A stretch of DNA of 64,000 bases. It comes from Solimicrobium silvestre. Its GTDB lineage: Bacteria; Pseudomonadota; Gammaproteobacteria; Burkholderiales; Burkholderiaceae_D. Shown here piece after piece: positions 15,871 through 25,112 of the stretch (its first letter is position 1; every line of letters starts with the position of its first letter). The stretch lies in the NCBI RefSeq assembly GCF_002976435.1, contig NZ_PUGF01000006.1, positions 153,893 to 217,892 of the forward strand, read 5' to 3'. A program made the position numbers and the translations under genes. Below the pieces are notes generated by a model. That model made no database searches. It was not told where the DNA came from and was given only the letters and a program-made list of their open reading frames with translations.

Positions 15871-17040
15871 ATGCAAATCAAGCACTCAGCGTCAACTACG
15901 CCTAAAAAAACACTCGCTATTACCGTCATTGTCATTCTAGCGATTGCCGCCTCCTTTTATTTTGGCATATCACGCTCGAATGAAAACAAGAAAACGGTGG
16001 AAGCCGACGTACCGATGTTTACCGTGCAAGCCGACAAGCTACTGGTTCCGCCTGAATCACCATTACGTAAACGTTTAGTGGTCGCCGCCGTTAGTTCCGC
16101 CTCACCTGTTCACAGCATTGATATACCGGGCGTAGTAGAAGCTGACCCAGCTAATACCGTAAATATTTTACCGCCACTGTCGGGCCGCTTAATCGAATTA
16201 AAAGTGAAATTAGGCGACGCTGTTAAAGCCGGACAAGTCGTGGCGATAATCAGTTCGTCCGATCTGGCACAAGCCTATTCCGATGCGGACAAGGCGCGTG
16301 ATGCGCTGGATCTGGCGCAACGCGCTTTGCAGCGCGGCGAAGGCGTCAATAGCGCAGGAGCGAATGCAGCAAAAGACCTGGAGCAAATTAAAAGCAATCA
16401 CAACCAGGCTCAAGCTGAGTTTAATCGCGCCGAACAACGCTTAAAAACTTTGGGCGTCGCTAATGACAGTAACCGAGACAGCAAAAATCGCGTACTCACA
16501 ATTAGCACACCGATCTCAGGTACCGTTACCGTGCTCAATAACGGCGCAGGTTCCTATATTAATGACGCAACAGCATCCATCATGACGGTCGCCAATTTAG
16601 ATCACGTTTGGGTAACGGCGAATGTGCCGGAAAGTTTAGTATCCACGCTGCATAAAGGGCAAAACGCGGAAATTACGCTGGCCGCTTACGCAGGTGAAAC
16701 CTGGCAAGGAAAAATCAGCACAATTAGTGCCATTTTAGAACCGGATACGCATCGTAATAAAGCGCGCATCATCTTTAGCAATACCGATGGTCGCCTAAAA
16801 CCGAATATGTATGCCAACGTCAAACTGGCTACCGCACAAGCTGGAAAATTAATGATTCCTACATCGGCATTATTAATGAATAACGACAGCATTACCGTGT
16901 TTGTAGAAACAACTCCGTGGACATTTGTACGCCGCACAGTATCCATCGGTAGCGAAGATGGCGATCAGGTAAGTGTGTTGTCCGGCTTGGCCGCTGGCGA
17001 ACGCGTCATTGTTCGTGGCGGAGTACTCATCAATGATTAA
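15871..17040 (+). CDS. Efflux RND transporter periplasmic adaptor subunit (CzcB/CusB-like)
   Basis: Membrane-fusion protein linking an RND pump to its outer-membrane channel. It has 389 residues with one N-terminal membrane anchor (about 14-35). Next come the barrel-sandwich/lipoyl half near residues 95-125 (PPLSGRLIELKVKLGDAVKAGQ), an alpha-hairpin coiled coil at about 130-200 and the second lipoyl half with beta-barrel (ISTPISGTVTVLNNGAG onward). It lacks the N-terminal histidine-rich or methionine-rich metal-binding segment found in some CzcB and CusB proteins, so substrate cannot be read from it. Its TAA overlaps the pump gene start by 8 bp. Confidence 0.92.
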   Translation: MQIKHSASTTPKKTLAITVIVILAIAASFYFGISRSNENKKTVEADVPMFTVQADKLLVPPESPLRKRLVVAAVSSASPVHSIDIPGVVEADPANTVNILPPLSGRLIELKVKLGDAVKAGQVVAIISSSDLAQAYSDADKARDALDLAQRALQRGEGVNSAGANAAKDLEQIKSNHNQAQAEFNRAEQRLKTLGVANDSNRDSKNRVLTISTPISGTVTVLNNGAGSYINDATASIMTVANLDHVWVTANVPESLVSTLHKGQNAEITLAAYAGETWQGKISTISAILEPDTHRNKARIIFSNTDGRLKPNMYANVKLATAQAGKLMIPTSALLMNNDSITVFVETTPWTFVRRTVSIGSEDGDQVSVLSGLAAGERVIVRGGVLIND

Positions 17041-20000
17041 TCAATTAATTTCAATTTGCTTTCGACGCCGTTATTTAGCTTGGGTACTGGCGATTCTGAT
17101 CGTCATTTACGGCTATGTATCCTGGACCAATATGGCGGTGGAAGCGTATCCCGACATTAGTGACGTTACCGTACAAGTAACCACGCAAGTGCCGGGCTTG
17201 GCTGCTGAAGAAATTGAACAGCAGATCACCGCACCGCTAGAACGTGCACTCTCTAACACGCCCGGCCTGGTGACCATGCGTTCTTCCAGCACATTTGCCT
17301 TGTCGCTGATTACCTTAGTATTCAAAGACGGCTCTGAAGATTACTTTGTTCGGCAACGTGTCTTAGAACGAATTGCCACGGTTACCCTACCCACCGGCGT
17401 GCAACCATCGCTTGATCCAATTAGCGGTGCTGCCGGTGAAATTTATCGTTACACCTTAGAGTCCGACAGCAAAAATTTGATGGAACTGTCCGAGATTCAA
17501 AAGTGGATAGTGATTCCCGCTTTAAAACAAGTTCCCGGTATTGCCGACGTGGCTAACTTCGGTGGTTTTACCAAAGAGTTTCAATTAGAACTTAACCCGA
17601 CCCAACTGCAACGCTATAACCTGGCGTTAGCAGATGTGGTCACGGCAATTAACAACAATAGCGCAAACGCAGGTGGTGGTCGGATTTCACGTGGCGAGCA
17701 AAGTTATGTGATCCGCGGCATTGGTCAGATTCATTCTTTAGATGATCTAGGTGCCGTCGTTGTCACGCAAAACAATGGCAGCCCAGTATTATTGCGCGAC
17801 TTGGGCAAGCTGCAATTTGGCCATCAGGAACGTGAAGGTATTTTAGGTAAAGACAATAATCCAGATACGCTGGAAGGTATCGTCTTGATGCTGAAGTATG
17901 AAAATCCATCGATGATACTTCAGGGCGTTCACAGCAAACTGGCAGAGTTGAAGAAAAAACTCGATCCGATGGATGTCAAAATTGTTCCTTATATTGATCG
18001 CGATGATTTGGTCAAACTGACGGTGCATAAAGTTTCACATACGGTCTTGGAAGGTATCGGTTTAGTCTGCATTGTTCTCATTCTTTTTTTAGGCAGCCCA
18101 CGCAGCGCGATTGTGGCGGCAGTGGCAATTCCGATTGCACTGGTGACGGTATTTATCATCATGCATGCTACCAAAATGCCAGCCAATTTATTTTCACTGG
18201 GCGCAATTGACTTCGGGATTATTGTCGATGGTGCGATTGTGGTGATGGAAGCGATTTTACGGCGGCGCGAAGAAAACCCTCACGTAGAATTAACCGAAAA
18301 CGATATTCTCGAAACCTCCAGCCAAGTAGCACGTCCGATCTTTTTCGCGACCTTGATTATTATCGTTGCCTACTTACCGCTGTTTGCATTCGAGCGCGCT
18401 GAAGGTAAATTATTTACCCCTATGGCGTACACCGTTTCCTATGCTTTATTAGGCGCGTTGTTATGCACATTAATGCTGATTCCTGGACTGGCGTATACCG
18501 CCTTGCGCATGCCACGCAAAATTTTCCATAACAAGCCACTCGCTTGGTTGACAGCACGCTATCGCGCCACGTTAGGACATTTATTAGAGCGTCCTTGGAT
18601 TGCCTACATCCTTGCCAGCATCGCCTTGGTTTCCGTATTGATTTTAGGTGCTACTGCCGGACGTGAATTTTTGCCGGAACTGGATGAAGGTGCGCTGTGG
18701 TTGCAAGTACAAATGCCAACTGGATTATCGCTGGAAAAAGCCAGTGAAATGGCGTCTGAATTACGTCGCGAAATCAAATCTTTTCCTGAAGTGTCTTACG
18801 TTATTTCACAGCTGGGCCGTAACGATGATGCGACAGATCCATGGACACCTTCTCACATTGAAATGCCGGTCGGTTTGAAGCCTTACGACCAATGGCCTTC
18901 AGGTGAATCCAAAGCCGAACTCATTAACCGGATGAATGAGCGCTTTAAGAACATGCCGGGCTTTTCGATTGGAATCAGTCAGCCGATTATTGATGGTGTC
19001 AACGACGCCATCGGTGGAGCGCATAGCCCGTTAGTGTTGCGCGTGTATGGCAGCGATTTAAAAGAAGATCGCCGCATTGCCAGTCAGATTGTTGACATTC
19101 TTGGCAGCATACGCGGCACGGCATCGGCCTCTTTATTTCAAGAGCCACCCATCCCGCAAATGGCTATAAAAATTAACCGTGAAGCGGCAGCACGTTTTGG
19201 CATTAATGTAAATGACATTGCCAACTTAATTCAAACCGGCGTTGGCGGCGCACCAGTCACGACGATTTATCAAAGTGAGCGCATCTACAACTTAACCGTG
19301 CGCTTTCCTAAGGCGAATAAAAACAGCCCGGAAGCACTTGGCAATTTGCATTTAAACAGTTCAACCGGTGCAAAAATCCCGCTTTCGCAATTGGCTAGCA
19401 TTACATTACAAACCGGTGAAAGCACGATTTCGCACGAAACCAGTGAACGTCAGATTACCATTCGGATTGATAACCGTGGCCGTGATCTGACTTCTTACTT
19501 AGCCGAGGCACAGCAACGGATAGATAAAGAAGTGAAATTTGATGCGCAACACAATCGTTTGGAATGGGCTGGGCAATTTGAAAATCAGCGCCGTGCACAA
19601 GCACGTTTAGTGGTTATTCTTGGCGTCATGTTATTGATGATGGCCGTGCTGCTGTACTTCCAGTTTGGTAAATTACGCCAGTCATTCTTGATACTTGGTG
19701 TAGTCCCGCTGGCCACCTTAGGCGGCTTAATTGCCTTGCACGTCACCGGCGAAACCTTGAACGTTGCCACAGCAGTCGGCTTTATTGCGCTGTTTGGTGT
19801 GTCAGTACAAAACGGGATCATTATGGTAGCCAATTTCCGGCGTGTGCATGGCGAAGGTTTATCGCTCAGCCAAACCGTGATTGAAGGCGCTACCGAACGG
19901 TTACGCCCGGTATTAATGACTGCCACAGTTGCTTCGATCGGTATGTTGCCCGCTGCATTGGCAACCGGCGTTGGCACCGATGTGCAACGAGGTTTAGCCA

Positions 20001-20128
20001 CCGTCGTGGTGGGTGGTTTAGTGGTCTCCACTTTGCTGACTTTATTTATTTTGCCGACCTTTTACTTTGCGATGGAAACGTACGTTGCCGGTAAATCATG
20101 GGGCATACGCCGTAGGCAGGATCGCTGA
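17033..20128 (+). CDS. Heavy-metal efflux RND pump (CzcA/CusA family)
   Basis: Inner-membrane proton-driven pump of the HME-RND group, 1031 residues. The ATG at 17033, overlapping the adaptor gene by 8 bp, is used rather than the upstream in-frame codon at 16973. The proton-relay helix reads DFGIIVDGAIVVMEAILRRR near residue 400, close to the CzcA-type DFG...D...E signature (Co/Zn/Cd group) but with Ala instead of the usual Asn after the Glu. The second repeat has the counterpart FIALFGVSVQNGIIMVANFRR near residue 930. The CsoR neighbour hints at copper, while the helix motif hints at divalent cations; substrate is unresolved. Confidence 0.93.
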   Translation: MINQLISICFRRRYLAWVLAILIVIYGYVSWTNMAVEAYPDISDVTVQVTTQVPGLAAEEIEQQITAPLERALSNTPGLVTMRSSSTFALSLITLVFKDGSEDYFVRQRVLERIATVTLPTGVQPSLDPISGAAGEIYRYTLESDSKNLMELSEIQKWIVIPALKQVPGIADVANFGGFTKEFQLELNPTQLQRYNLALADVVTAINNNSANAGGGRISRGEQSYVIRGIGQIHSLDDLGAVVVTQNNGSPVLLRDLGKLQFGHQEREGILGKDNNPDTLEGIVLMLKYENPSMILQGVHSKLAELKKKLDPMDVKIVPYIDRDDLVKLTVHKVSHTVLEGIGLVCIVLILFLGSPRSAIVAAVAIPIALVTVFIIMHATKMPANLFSLGAIDFGIIVDGAIVVMEAILRRREENPHVELTENDILETSSQVARPIFFATLIIIVAYLPLFAFERAEGKLFTPMAYTVSYALLGALLCTLMLIPGLAYTALRMPRKIFHNKPLAWLTARYRATLGHLLERPWIAYILASIALVSVLILGATAGREFLPELDEGALWLQVQMPTGLSLEKASEMASELRREIKSFPEVSYVISQLGRNDDATDPWTPSHIEMPVGLKPYDQWPSGESKAELINRMNERFKNMPGFSIGISQPIIDGVNDAIGGAHSPLVLRVYGSDLKEDRRIASQIVDILGSIRGTASASLFQEPPIPQMAIKINREAAARFGINVNDIANLIQTGVGGAPVTTIYQSERIYNLTVRFPKANKNSPEALGNLHLNSSTGAKIPLSQLASITLQTGESTISHETSERQITIRIDNRGRDLTSYLAEAQQRIDKEVKFDAQHNRLEWAGQFENQRRAQARLVVILGVMLLMMAVLLYFQFGKLRQSFLILGVVPLATLGGLIALHVTGETLNVATAVGFIALFGVSVQNGIIMVANFRRVHGEGLSLSQTVIEGATERLRPVLMTATVASIGMLPAALATGVGTDVQRGLATVVVGGLVVSTLLTLFILPTFYFAMETYVAGKSWGIRRRQDR

Positions 20129-21615
20129 TGAAAAATCAATCAAACTCTTTATTCCGTCCATTTTTTCGCCCATCTCCAATCAGTCTGGCGATAGCTTGTA
20201 TAGCTCTCGTTTCAGGCTGTGCTGTAGGGCCAGATTATATGCGCCCAAACACAGCGCTCCCTACTCAACATACCGAGCAGGCATTGGATGTTGCTGCAGC
20301 ACCCGAAGGCGAAGTTACGCAAAAATTTGTGGCAGGTCAGGATATTCCGGCGCAGTGGTGGGAGTTATTTCACTCTGCATCGCTCAATGAATTGATACAG
20401 GACAGTTTAAAAAACAGCCCTAACATTCAAGCGGCGCAAGCCGCTTTGCGTGCTGCCCAAGAAAACGTGGCCGCCCAGCAAGGCGCTTATTTCCCAACGC
20501 TTTCTGCGCAATTTACGCCAACCCGCCAGCATGTGGCGAGCGCATTAGCCAGCCCTGCATCATCCAACGCCAGCATCTATAACCTGCACACAGCACAACT
20601 TTCTATTTCCTATGTGCCGGATGTGTTTGGCTTAAATCGACGTCAGGTTGAATCGCTGCAAGCGCAAGCAGACATGCAGAGCTATCAATTGCAAGCTGCC
20701 TATTTAACGCTGACGTCCAACCTTGCCAACGCAGCTATTACCGAAGCGTCGTTACGCGCACAATTAGCTGCGTTAAACGATGTGCTGACTGCGCAGCAGA
20801 AAATACTGGAAATGGTGCAGCGTCAGTTTAAATTAGGACAATTAGGTGAACTCGATATGGCAGCGCAAGAATCCGCTGTCGCGAATGCGCAAGCCGCCAT
20901 CGCGCCCGTGCAAAAGCAGTTGGCGCAGCAACGCGATTTGATTAAAGCCTTGGCGGGTCGTTTCCCTAACGACAGCACCGCGGCGCAATTTGAACTCGCC
21001 AGTTTGCAGTTGCCGGGCGAAATTCCACTGACATTACCATCCACGTTAGTAGATCATCGTCCCGATATTCTGGCCGCCGAAGCGCAATTACAGTCAGCCA
21101 GCGCAGCAGTTGGCGTCGCCATTGCCAACCGTTTACCGAACATTACGCTCGGCGTCGATTCTTACGGATCAGCTGCGTACACATTGGCCAATTTATTTAA
21201 ATCAAGCACGACATTTTGGAATTTGGCTGGCTCCGTAGTGCAACCGATTTTTGATGGCGGCACACTCAAACATAAGCAAGGTGCGGCGCAAGCGGCATAC
21301 GAACAAGCCGAAGCGCAGTACCGCTCCACCGTCATTTCGGCCTTCCAGAATGTAGCCGATGCGCTGCAAGCAATTCAAGCTGATGCGCTTGCTTTACACG
21401 CTGCAAAAAATGCAGAAATGGCGGCCAATAAAACGTTGGTCATCGCGCAAAAGCAATTGGCTTTAGGGGATATTAGTCCCAGCAGCATGCTCACTATTGA
21501 ACAAAACTACCAGCAAGCTAAACTAGCTTTAGTGCAGACACAAGCGATGCGCTATGCCGATACTGTGGCGCTGTTTCAGGCTTTGGGCGGCGGTTGGTGG
21601 AATGCGAAAGCTTAA
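20128..21615 (+). CDS. Outer-membrane efflux lipoprotein, NodT/OprM family
   Basis: Channel component that completes the tripartite efflux system. The 495-residue protein has a lipoprotein signal with lipobox VSGC and the typical following CAVGPDYMRP. Two TolC-type repeats follow, rich in alanine and glutamine (for example DSLKNSPNIQAAQAALRAAQENV and the second repeat starting RPDILAAEAQLQSASA, in part). The start codon overlaps the pump stop as TGATG. Three genes with overlapping ends (15871-21615) therefore form one operon. The ORF ends before a 210-bp gap that holds a REP-like hairpin. Confidence 0.93.
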   Translation: MKNQSNSLFRPFFRPSPISLAIACIALVSGCAVGPDYMRPNTALPTQHTEQALDVAAAPEGEVTQKFVAGQDIPAQWWELFHSASLNELIQDSLKNSPNIQAAQAALRAAQENVAAQQGAYFPTLSAQFTPTRQHVASALASPASSNASIYNLHTAQLSISYVPDVFGLNRRQVESLQAQADMQSYQLQAAYLTLTSNLANAAITEASLRAQLAALNDVLTAQQKILEMVQRQFKLGQLGELDMAAQESAVANAQAAIAPVQKQLAQQRDLIKALAGRFPNDSTAAQFELASLQLPGEIPLTLPSTLVDHRPDILAAEAQLQSASAAVGVAIANRLPNITLGVDSYGSAAYTLANLFKSSTTFWNLAGSVVQPIFDGGTLKHKQGAAQAAYEQAEAQYRSTVISAFQNVADALQAIQADALALHAAKNAEMAANKTLVIAQKQLALGDISPSSMLTIEQNYQQAKLALVQTQAMRYADTVALFQALGGGWWNAKA

Positions 21616-21707
21616 GGATTTAGCTGAAATTATTAGGTAATTTATGTGATTTATTTCCTAATTTAGTTTTTTTAAGGCAATATATTACTTGGGATGTGCG
21701 CAAGATC

Positions 21708-21733
21708 GTCATCCTCGCACAAGCGGGGATGAC
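21708..21733. repeat. REP-like palindromic element, copy 1
   Basis: A 26-bp imperfect palindrome starting GTCATCC and ending GGATGAC with a GC-rich core. The second copy at 54943-54968 has the same length and GTCATYCC ends. These look like dispersed intergenic REP/small-repeat units; here it lies after the efflux operon. Confidence 0.6.
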
Positions 21734-21825
21734 ATTAGTAACGATGTGATTTAGCAACGTGTTGAGCTCAACTGAACGACATTATCTACAAGGGAATTCT
21801 CCCTTCTACCAAGAAAAGTGACGCT

Positions 21826-22191
21826 ATGAACATCACCCGCTATGAAATGGGACCGCGCTTTAGTGAAATGACGGTAGTGGATTTAGGCACGGCCAAGCTA
21901 ATTTATCTGGCGGGTCAAGTCGCCCAAAACACCTCACTCGACGTATCAGGCCAAACCCGTGAAGTGCTGCAATACATCGATCAACTACTCGCCAAAGCCG
22001 GCGCGACTAAAACCGATATTGTTGCGGCCCGTATTTATCTGGGCTCCACTGGCGACTACGCTGTGATGAATGCCATTTGGGATGATTGGGTAGTGCCAGG
22101 CCACACGCCAGCCCGCACTACGGTCGGCTCCAGATTAGTTAATCTGGAATATAAGGTTGAGATTGAAGTGACTGCAGCAATCAACTCCTAA
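21826..22191 (+). CDS. RidA family protein
   Basis: Small trimeric enzyme family that hydrolyses reactive enamine/imine intermediates released by PLP enzymes; 121 residues. The family core LIYLAGQVAQNT near residue 26, the arginine in AARIYLGSTGDY (about residue 74) and the C-terminal LVNLEYKVEIEVTAA are recognisable. It is convergent with the MocR regulator gene, with only 3 bp between their stop codons. Its place beside a PLP-type regulator, an amino-acid-type importer and a metallopeptidase suggests it detoxifies an imine made during catabolism of the imported compound. Confidence 0.9.
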   Translation: MNITRYEMGPRFSEMTVVDLGTAKLIYLAGQVAQNTSLDVSGQTREVLQYIDQLLAKAGATKTDIVAARIYLGSTGDYAVMNAIWDDWVVPGHTPARTTVGSRLVNLEYKVEIEVTAAINS

Positions 22192-22194
22192 CTG

Positions 22195-23640
22195 TCATTG
22201 CTGCCTTCTCACATCATTTTTCGCCAGCAGAGTAAAAAATTCGACTAATTCATTCACATCCGCGTACGCCACATTAAAACGAAACCACGGATGCTGTGGC
22301 GCAGTGAAATGAAAAAAATCACCAGGTGCCAACCAAATACCTTGTTGCAAGGCGCGGTCAGCAATTTCGCGTGCGTTTAATGTGGAGTGCTCGAATTTAG
22401 CCCAACAAAACAATCCGCCGCGCGCGATAGCAAATGGCTTCAAACCTGACTCCGTTAGCCGTGCATTAACACGAGTGCCGGCATCTAACAATGTCAACGC
22501 CAATTGCTCTACATGACGCCGATGATGACCCTCAGTTAATACGCTATGCACCAGCCGTTCGGTAATTTCAGAATTGGTCAGGCTTTGTACCATTTTGGTA
22601 TGCACCAATTGCCTGGCTAATTCGCGCTGACAAACGATATACCCCAAGCGCAAAGACGGTGCTATCGTCTTCGAATATCCCCCCACATAAATCACCCGTT
22701 GCAAACCATCCAGTGCCGCCAGCATCGGATCGGTTGCTTGCCCTAGCTCCCTGAAAATATCATCTTCCACCACCCAAAAATGATGCCGCTCGGCCGCTTG
22801 CAATACCTTCATAGCACACGCCGGTGTATAAGACGTACCGGTTGGATTTTGCAGCACACTCGCAGTAAAAAATAATTTAGGCTGATGCAACCGTGCCAAA
22901 CGATCCAACTGCTCCACATCAATCCCGCCGGGCGTACGCGGCACACCGATCACATTTAAATCTGCCAGCTTTAACATCGCCATCAAATTACAATAGCCAG
23001 GTTCATCAATCAATACAGTGTCTCCGCGCTGCGTCATGGTACGAATAATGATGTCTAACGCTTGAGTTGCACCGTGGGTAGTCAGTATTTGTTCCGGTGC
23101 AACCTCTAACGACCAGTTTGCCAAAAACTGCGCAATGACCAGCCGCAGCGGCAGATAGCCATGAGGATGCCCATACCCCACTTGTTGCGCTCCCGGTGCG
23201 CGCATGAGTCGCCGCTCAGCCTGATGCAAGCCGTCATGATCAAGCCACTTGCTCGGTAACCAGCCGCAACCCGCTTTATTCGGCACCCGTTCATCTGCAA
23301 ACACTTCTGACAATAACCAGGCCGAATCAATCACCGGTTTGCTTACCTTAAACGTTGGCATGGATTGCGCGACATTACCTTGGAATGCAACAAAGAAACC
23401 AGCACCTCGGCGCACCACCAATAAACCACGCGCTACTAATTGTTCATAGGCTTCTACTACGGTAGAAATTCCCATTTTTTGTTCTACTGCAAATTGACGC
23501 ACAGAGGGCAAACGCTCGCCCGATCGCAATCTCCCTTGCTCAATTAACTGCGTCATCGCCAATACCACCTGCTCCACCAAACGCACTGGACTAGCGCGAT
23601 TTAACATCAAACTGAATTGCAGAATATGCGGTTTTGCCAT
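22195..23640 (-). CDS. MocR-type transcriptional regulator (GntR helix-turn-helix fused to aminotransferase fold)
   Basis: A PLP-binding regulator of 481 residues. The N-terminal winged helix (about 12-80, with LRSGERLPSVRQFAVEQKMG in part) is GntR-like. The larger C-terminal part is a class-I aminotransferase fold with the PLP lysine in YVGGYSKTIAPSLRLGY near residue 320, and the cofactor stretches THGATQALD and DEPGYCNLM. It is transcribed divergently from the ABC importer operon across a region with a 15-bp palindrome, so it is the likely regulator of that operon. The effector is presumably an amino compound able to react with PLP. Confidence 0.93.
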   Translation of the reverse strand: MAKPHILQFSLMLNRASPVRLVEQVVLAMTQLIEQGRLRSGERLPSVRQFAVEQKMGISTVVEAYEQLVARGLLVVRRGAGFFVAFQGNVAQSMPTFKVSKPVIDSAWLLSEVFADERVPNKAGCGWLPSKWLDHDGLHQAERRLMRAPGAQQVGYGHPHGYLPLRLVIAQFLANWSLEVAPEQILTTHGATQALDIIIRTMTQRGDTVLIDEPGYCNLMAMLKLADLNVIGVPRTPGGIDVEQLDRLARLHQPKLFFTASVLQNPTGTSYTPACAMKVLQAAERHHFWVVEDDIFRELGQATDPMLAALDGLQRVIYVGGYSKTIAPSLRLGYIVCQRELARQLVHTKMVQSLTNSEITERLVHSVLTEGHHRRHVEQLALTLLDAGTRVNARLTESGLKPFAIARGGLFCWAKFEHSTLNAREIADRALQQGIWLAPGDFFHFTAPQHPWFRFNVAYADVNELVEFFTLLAKNDVRRQQ

Positions 23641-23758
23641 AGTCAGATCCTATTTGTGATCAACACAGAGACATCAAAATAACAATACAGTTTTACAACT
23701 AAATCAAAAGTGTACCTCACAATTCCATTTATATATTGCGATAATAAATATACATAAA

Positions 23759-23773
23759 TGCCATTTAATGGCA
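23759..23773. promoter_or_regulatory. Candidate operator between the MocR gene and the importer operon
   Basis: Perfect palindrome TGCCATT-T-AATGGCA, 25 bp upstream of the first possible start with a good ribosome site (23798). A further CCATTTA copy lies near 23725. It is a candidate MocR binding site; promoter boxes could not be fixed. Confidence 0.45.
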
Positions 23774-23878
23774 AAACAACTATCAGGAGACAACACCATG
23801 AAAAATCACCAGCTGATCTTCAGCCTTCCCATCGCTGTAGCCCGCCCACCTTTTTTAACCCCATCTGGAGTTGCAACC

Positions 23879-25075
23879 ATGATTAATCGCCGTGATTTTC
23901 TTAAATTTTCTGCGCTCGCCGCACCCGGACTACTTCCTGCAAGCAACATATTTGCGCAAACTAATACGATCCGTTTTGGCTGTCCGGTACCCATGTCCGG
24001 CCCATTTGCAGCCAATGGCAAATTTTCTGAGATGGGAATGAAATTCGCCATTCAGCAAGCTGGCAAGGTGATTGGAAAAGAGCTTTCCTACACAGCGATA
24101 GACACAGAAGGCAAGCCGGCCACCGCAGTACGTAAAGTGAAAGACTCAATCGAAAAAGGAACCCGTTTTTTTATCGGCGGCGCATTGTCTTCCGAGTCCT
24201 TGGCAATGGGTAAAGAAGCCGCCAGGGCCAACAGCGTTTTTGTTACTGCCGCCGGTGCTGATGAAATTACGGGTAACGAATGTAATCGCGCCACACTCCG
24301 CTGGTCAGTGCCCACTTTTGGCGCAATAGAGCAAACCGTGCGCCCTTTACTAGATCAATTTCCGAATGCCAAACGCTGGTACACCATCACACCCCAATAC
24401 GTTTTTGGCGATGGTTTGCTAGCAACAGCCAAAAACATTTTTAAAGAAAAAGGTATTGAACATGTGGGTAACAGTTCCCACTCGCTGGCAGAAAAGGAAT
24501 TTAGCGGTTACCTGACTAATGCCATGGCAGCTAAACCAGACGTGCTTTTATTGCTTAATTTTGGCTCGCAATCATCCGACATGCTGCGTCAAGCAGTCAG
24601 CTTTGGCCTGAAAAATAAAATGAAAATTTTAATGGCGTGGGCATCCGGTCTGGAGCAATTTGAAACCTTGGGGGCCAATATTTGCGAAGGCGTTTATTTT
24701 GGTGTGCAGTATTGGCATGGCGTTGATGCGCCGTTTAATAAACAATTTGTGAGCAACGTTAACAATCACTTAAAGATCGATCCCAACTACAGTTTCGCCG
24801 CTATTTATATGGGAACCAAGATTGTATTGGATGCCATTACCAAAGCCAACAGCACCGATCCCAAAGCAGTCATCGCCGCGATTGAGGGTATGAAATATGA
24901 AGGCATCACCGGCACGGAAGAAATTCGCGCCAGCGACCATCAGGTAATTAAAAACTACTACCTGCTGAAAGGAAAAGCCAAATCCGCCATGCGCAATAAG
25001 AATGATTATGTCGACATTATTTCGTTCGGAAAATCATTTCTACCTCTCGATAAAACCATGTGCAAGATGGCTTAG
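23879..25075 (+). CDS. ABC transporter substrate-binding protein (Liv/amide type) with Tat-like signal
   Basis: Periplasmic binding protein of the branched-chain amino-acid/amide group (Peripla_BP_6). From the ATG at 23879 (GGAG 8 bp upstream) the product has 398 residues and opens with a twin-arginine signal (NRRDFLKFSALAAPG, cleavage after IFAQ). The mature part begins IRFGCPVPMSGPFA, the usual first strand and loop. An upstream ATG at 23798 in the same frame also has a strong AGGAGA site and would add 27 residues before the Tat motif. The gene heads an operon with two permeases and two ATPases. The ligand is unknown. Confidence 0.92.
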   Translation: MINRRDFLKFSALAAPGLLPASNIFAQTNTIRFGCPVPMSGPFAANGKFSEMGMKFAIQQAGKVIGKELSYTAIDTEGKPATAVRKVKDSIEKGTRFFIGGALSSESLAMGKEAARANSVFVTAAGADEITGNECNRATLRWSVPTFGAIEQTVRPLLDQFPNAKRWYTITPQYVFGDGLLATAKNIFKEKGIEHVGNSSHSLAEKEFSGYLTNAMAAKPDVLLLLNFGSQSSDMLRQAVSFGLKNKMKILMAWASGLEQFETLGANICEGVYFGVQYWHGVDAPFNKQFVSNVNNHLKIDPNYSFAAIYMGTKIVLDAITKANSTDPKAVIAAIEGMKYEGITGTEEIRASDHQVIKNYYLLKGKAKSAMRNKNDYVDIISFGKSFLPLDKTMCKMA

Positions 25076-25112
25076 CTGTCTGAGTTCAAACCACTTAACT
25101 AAATAGGACGCC

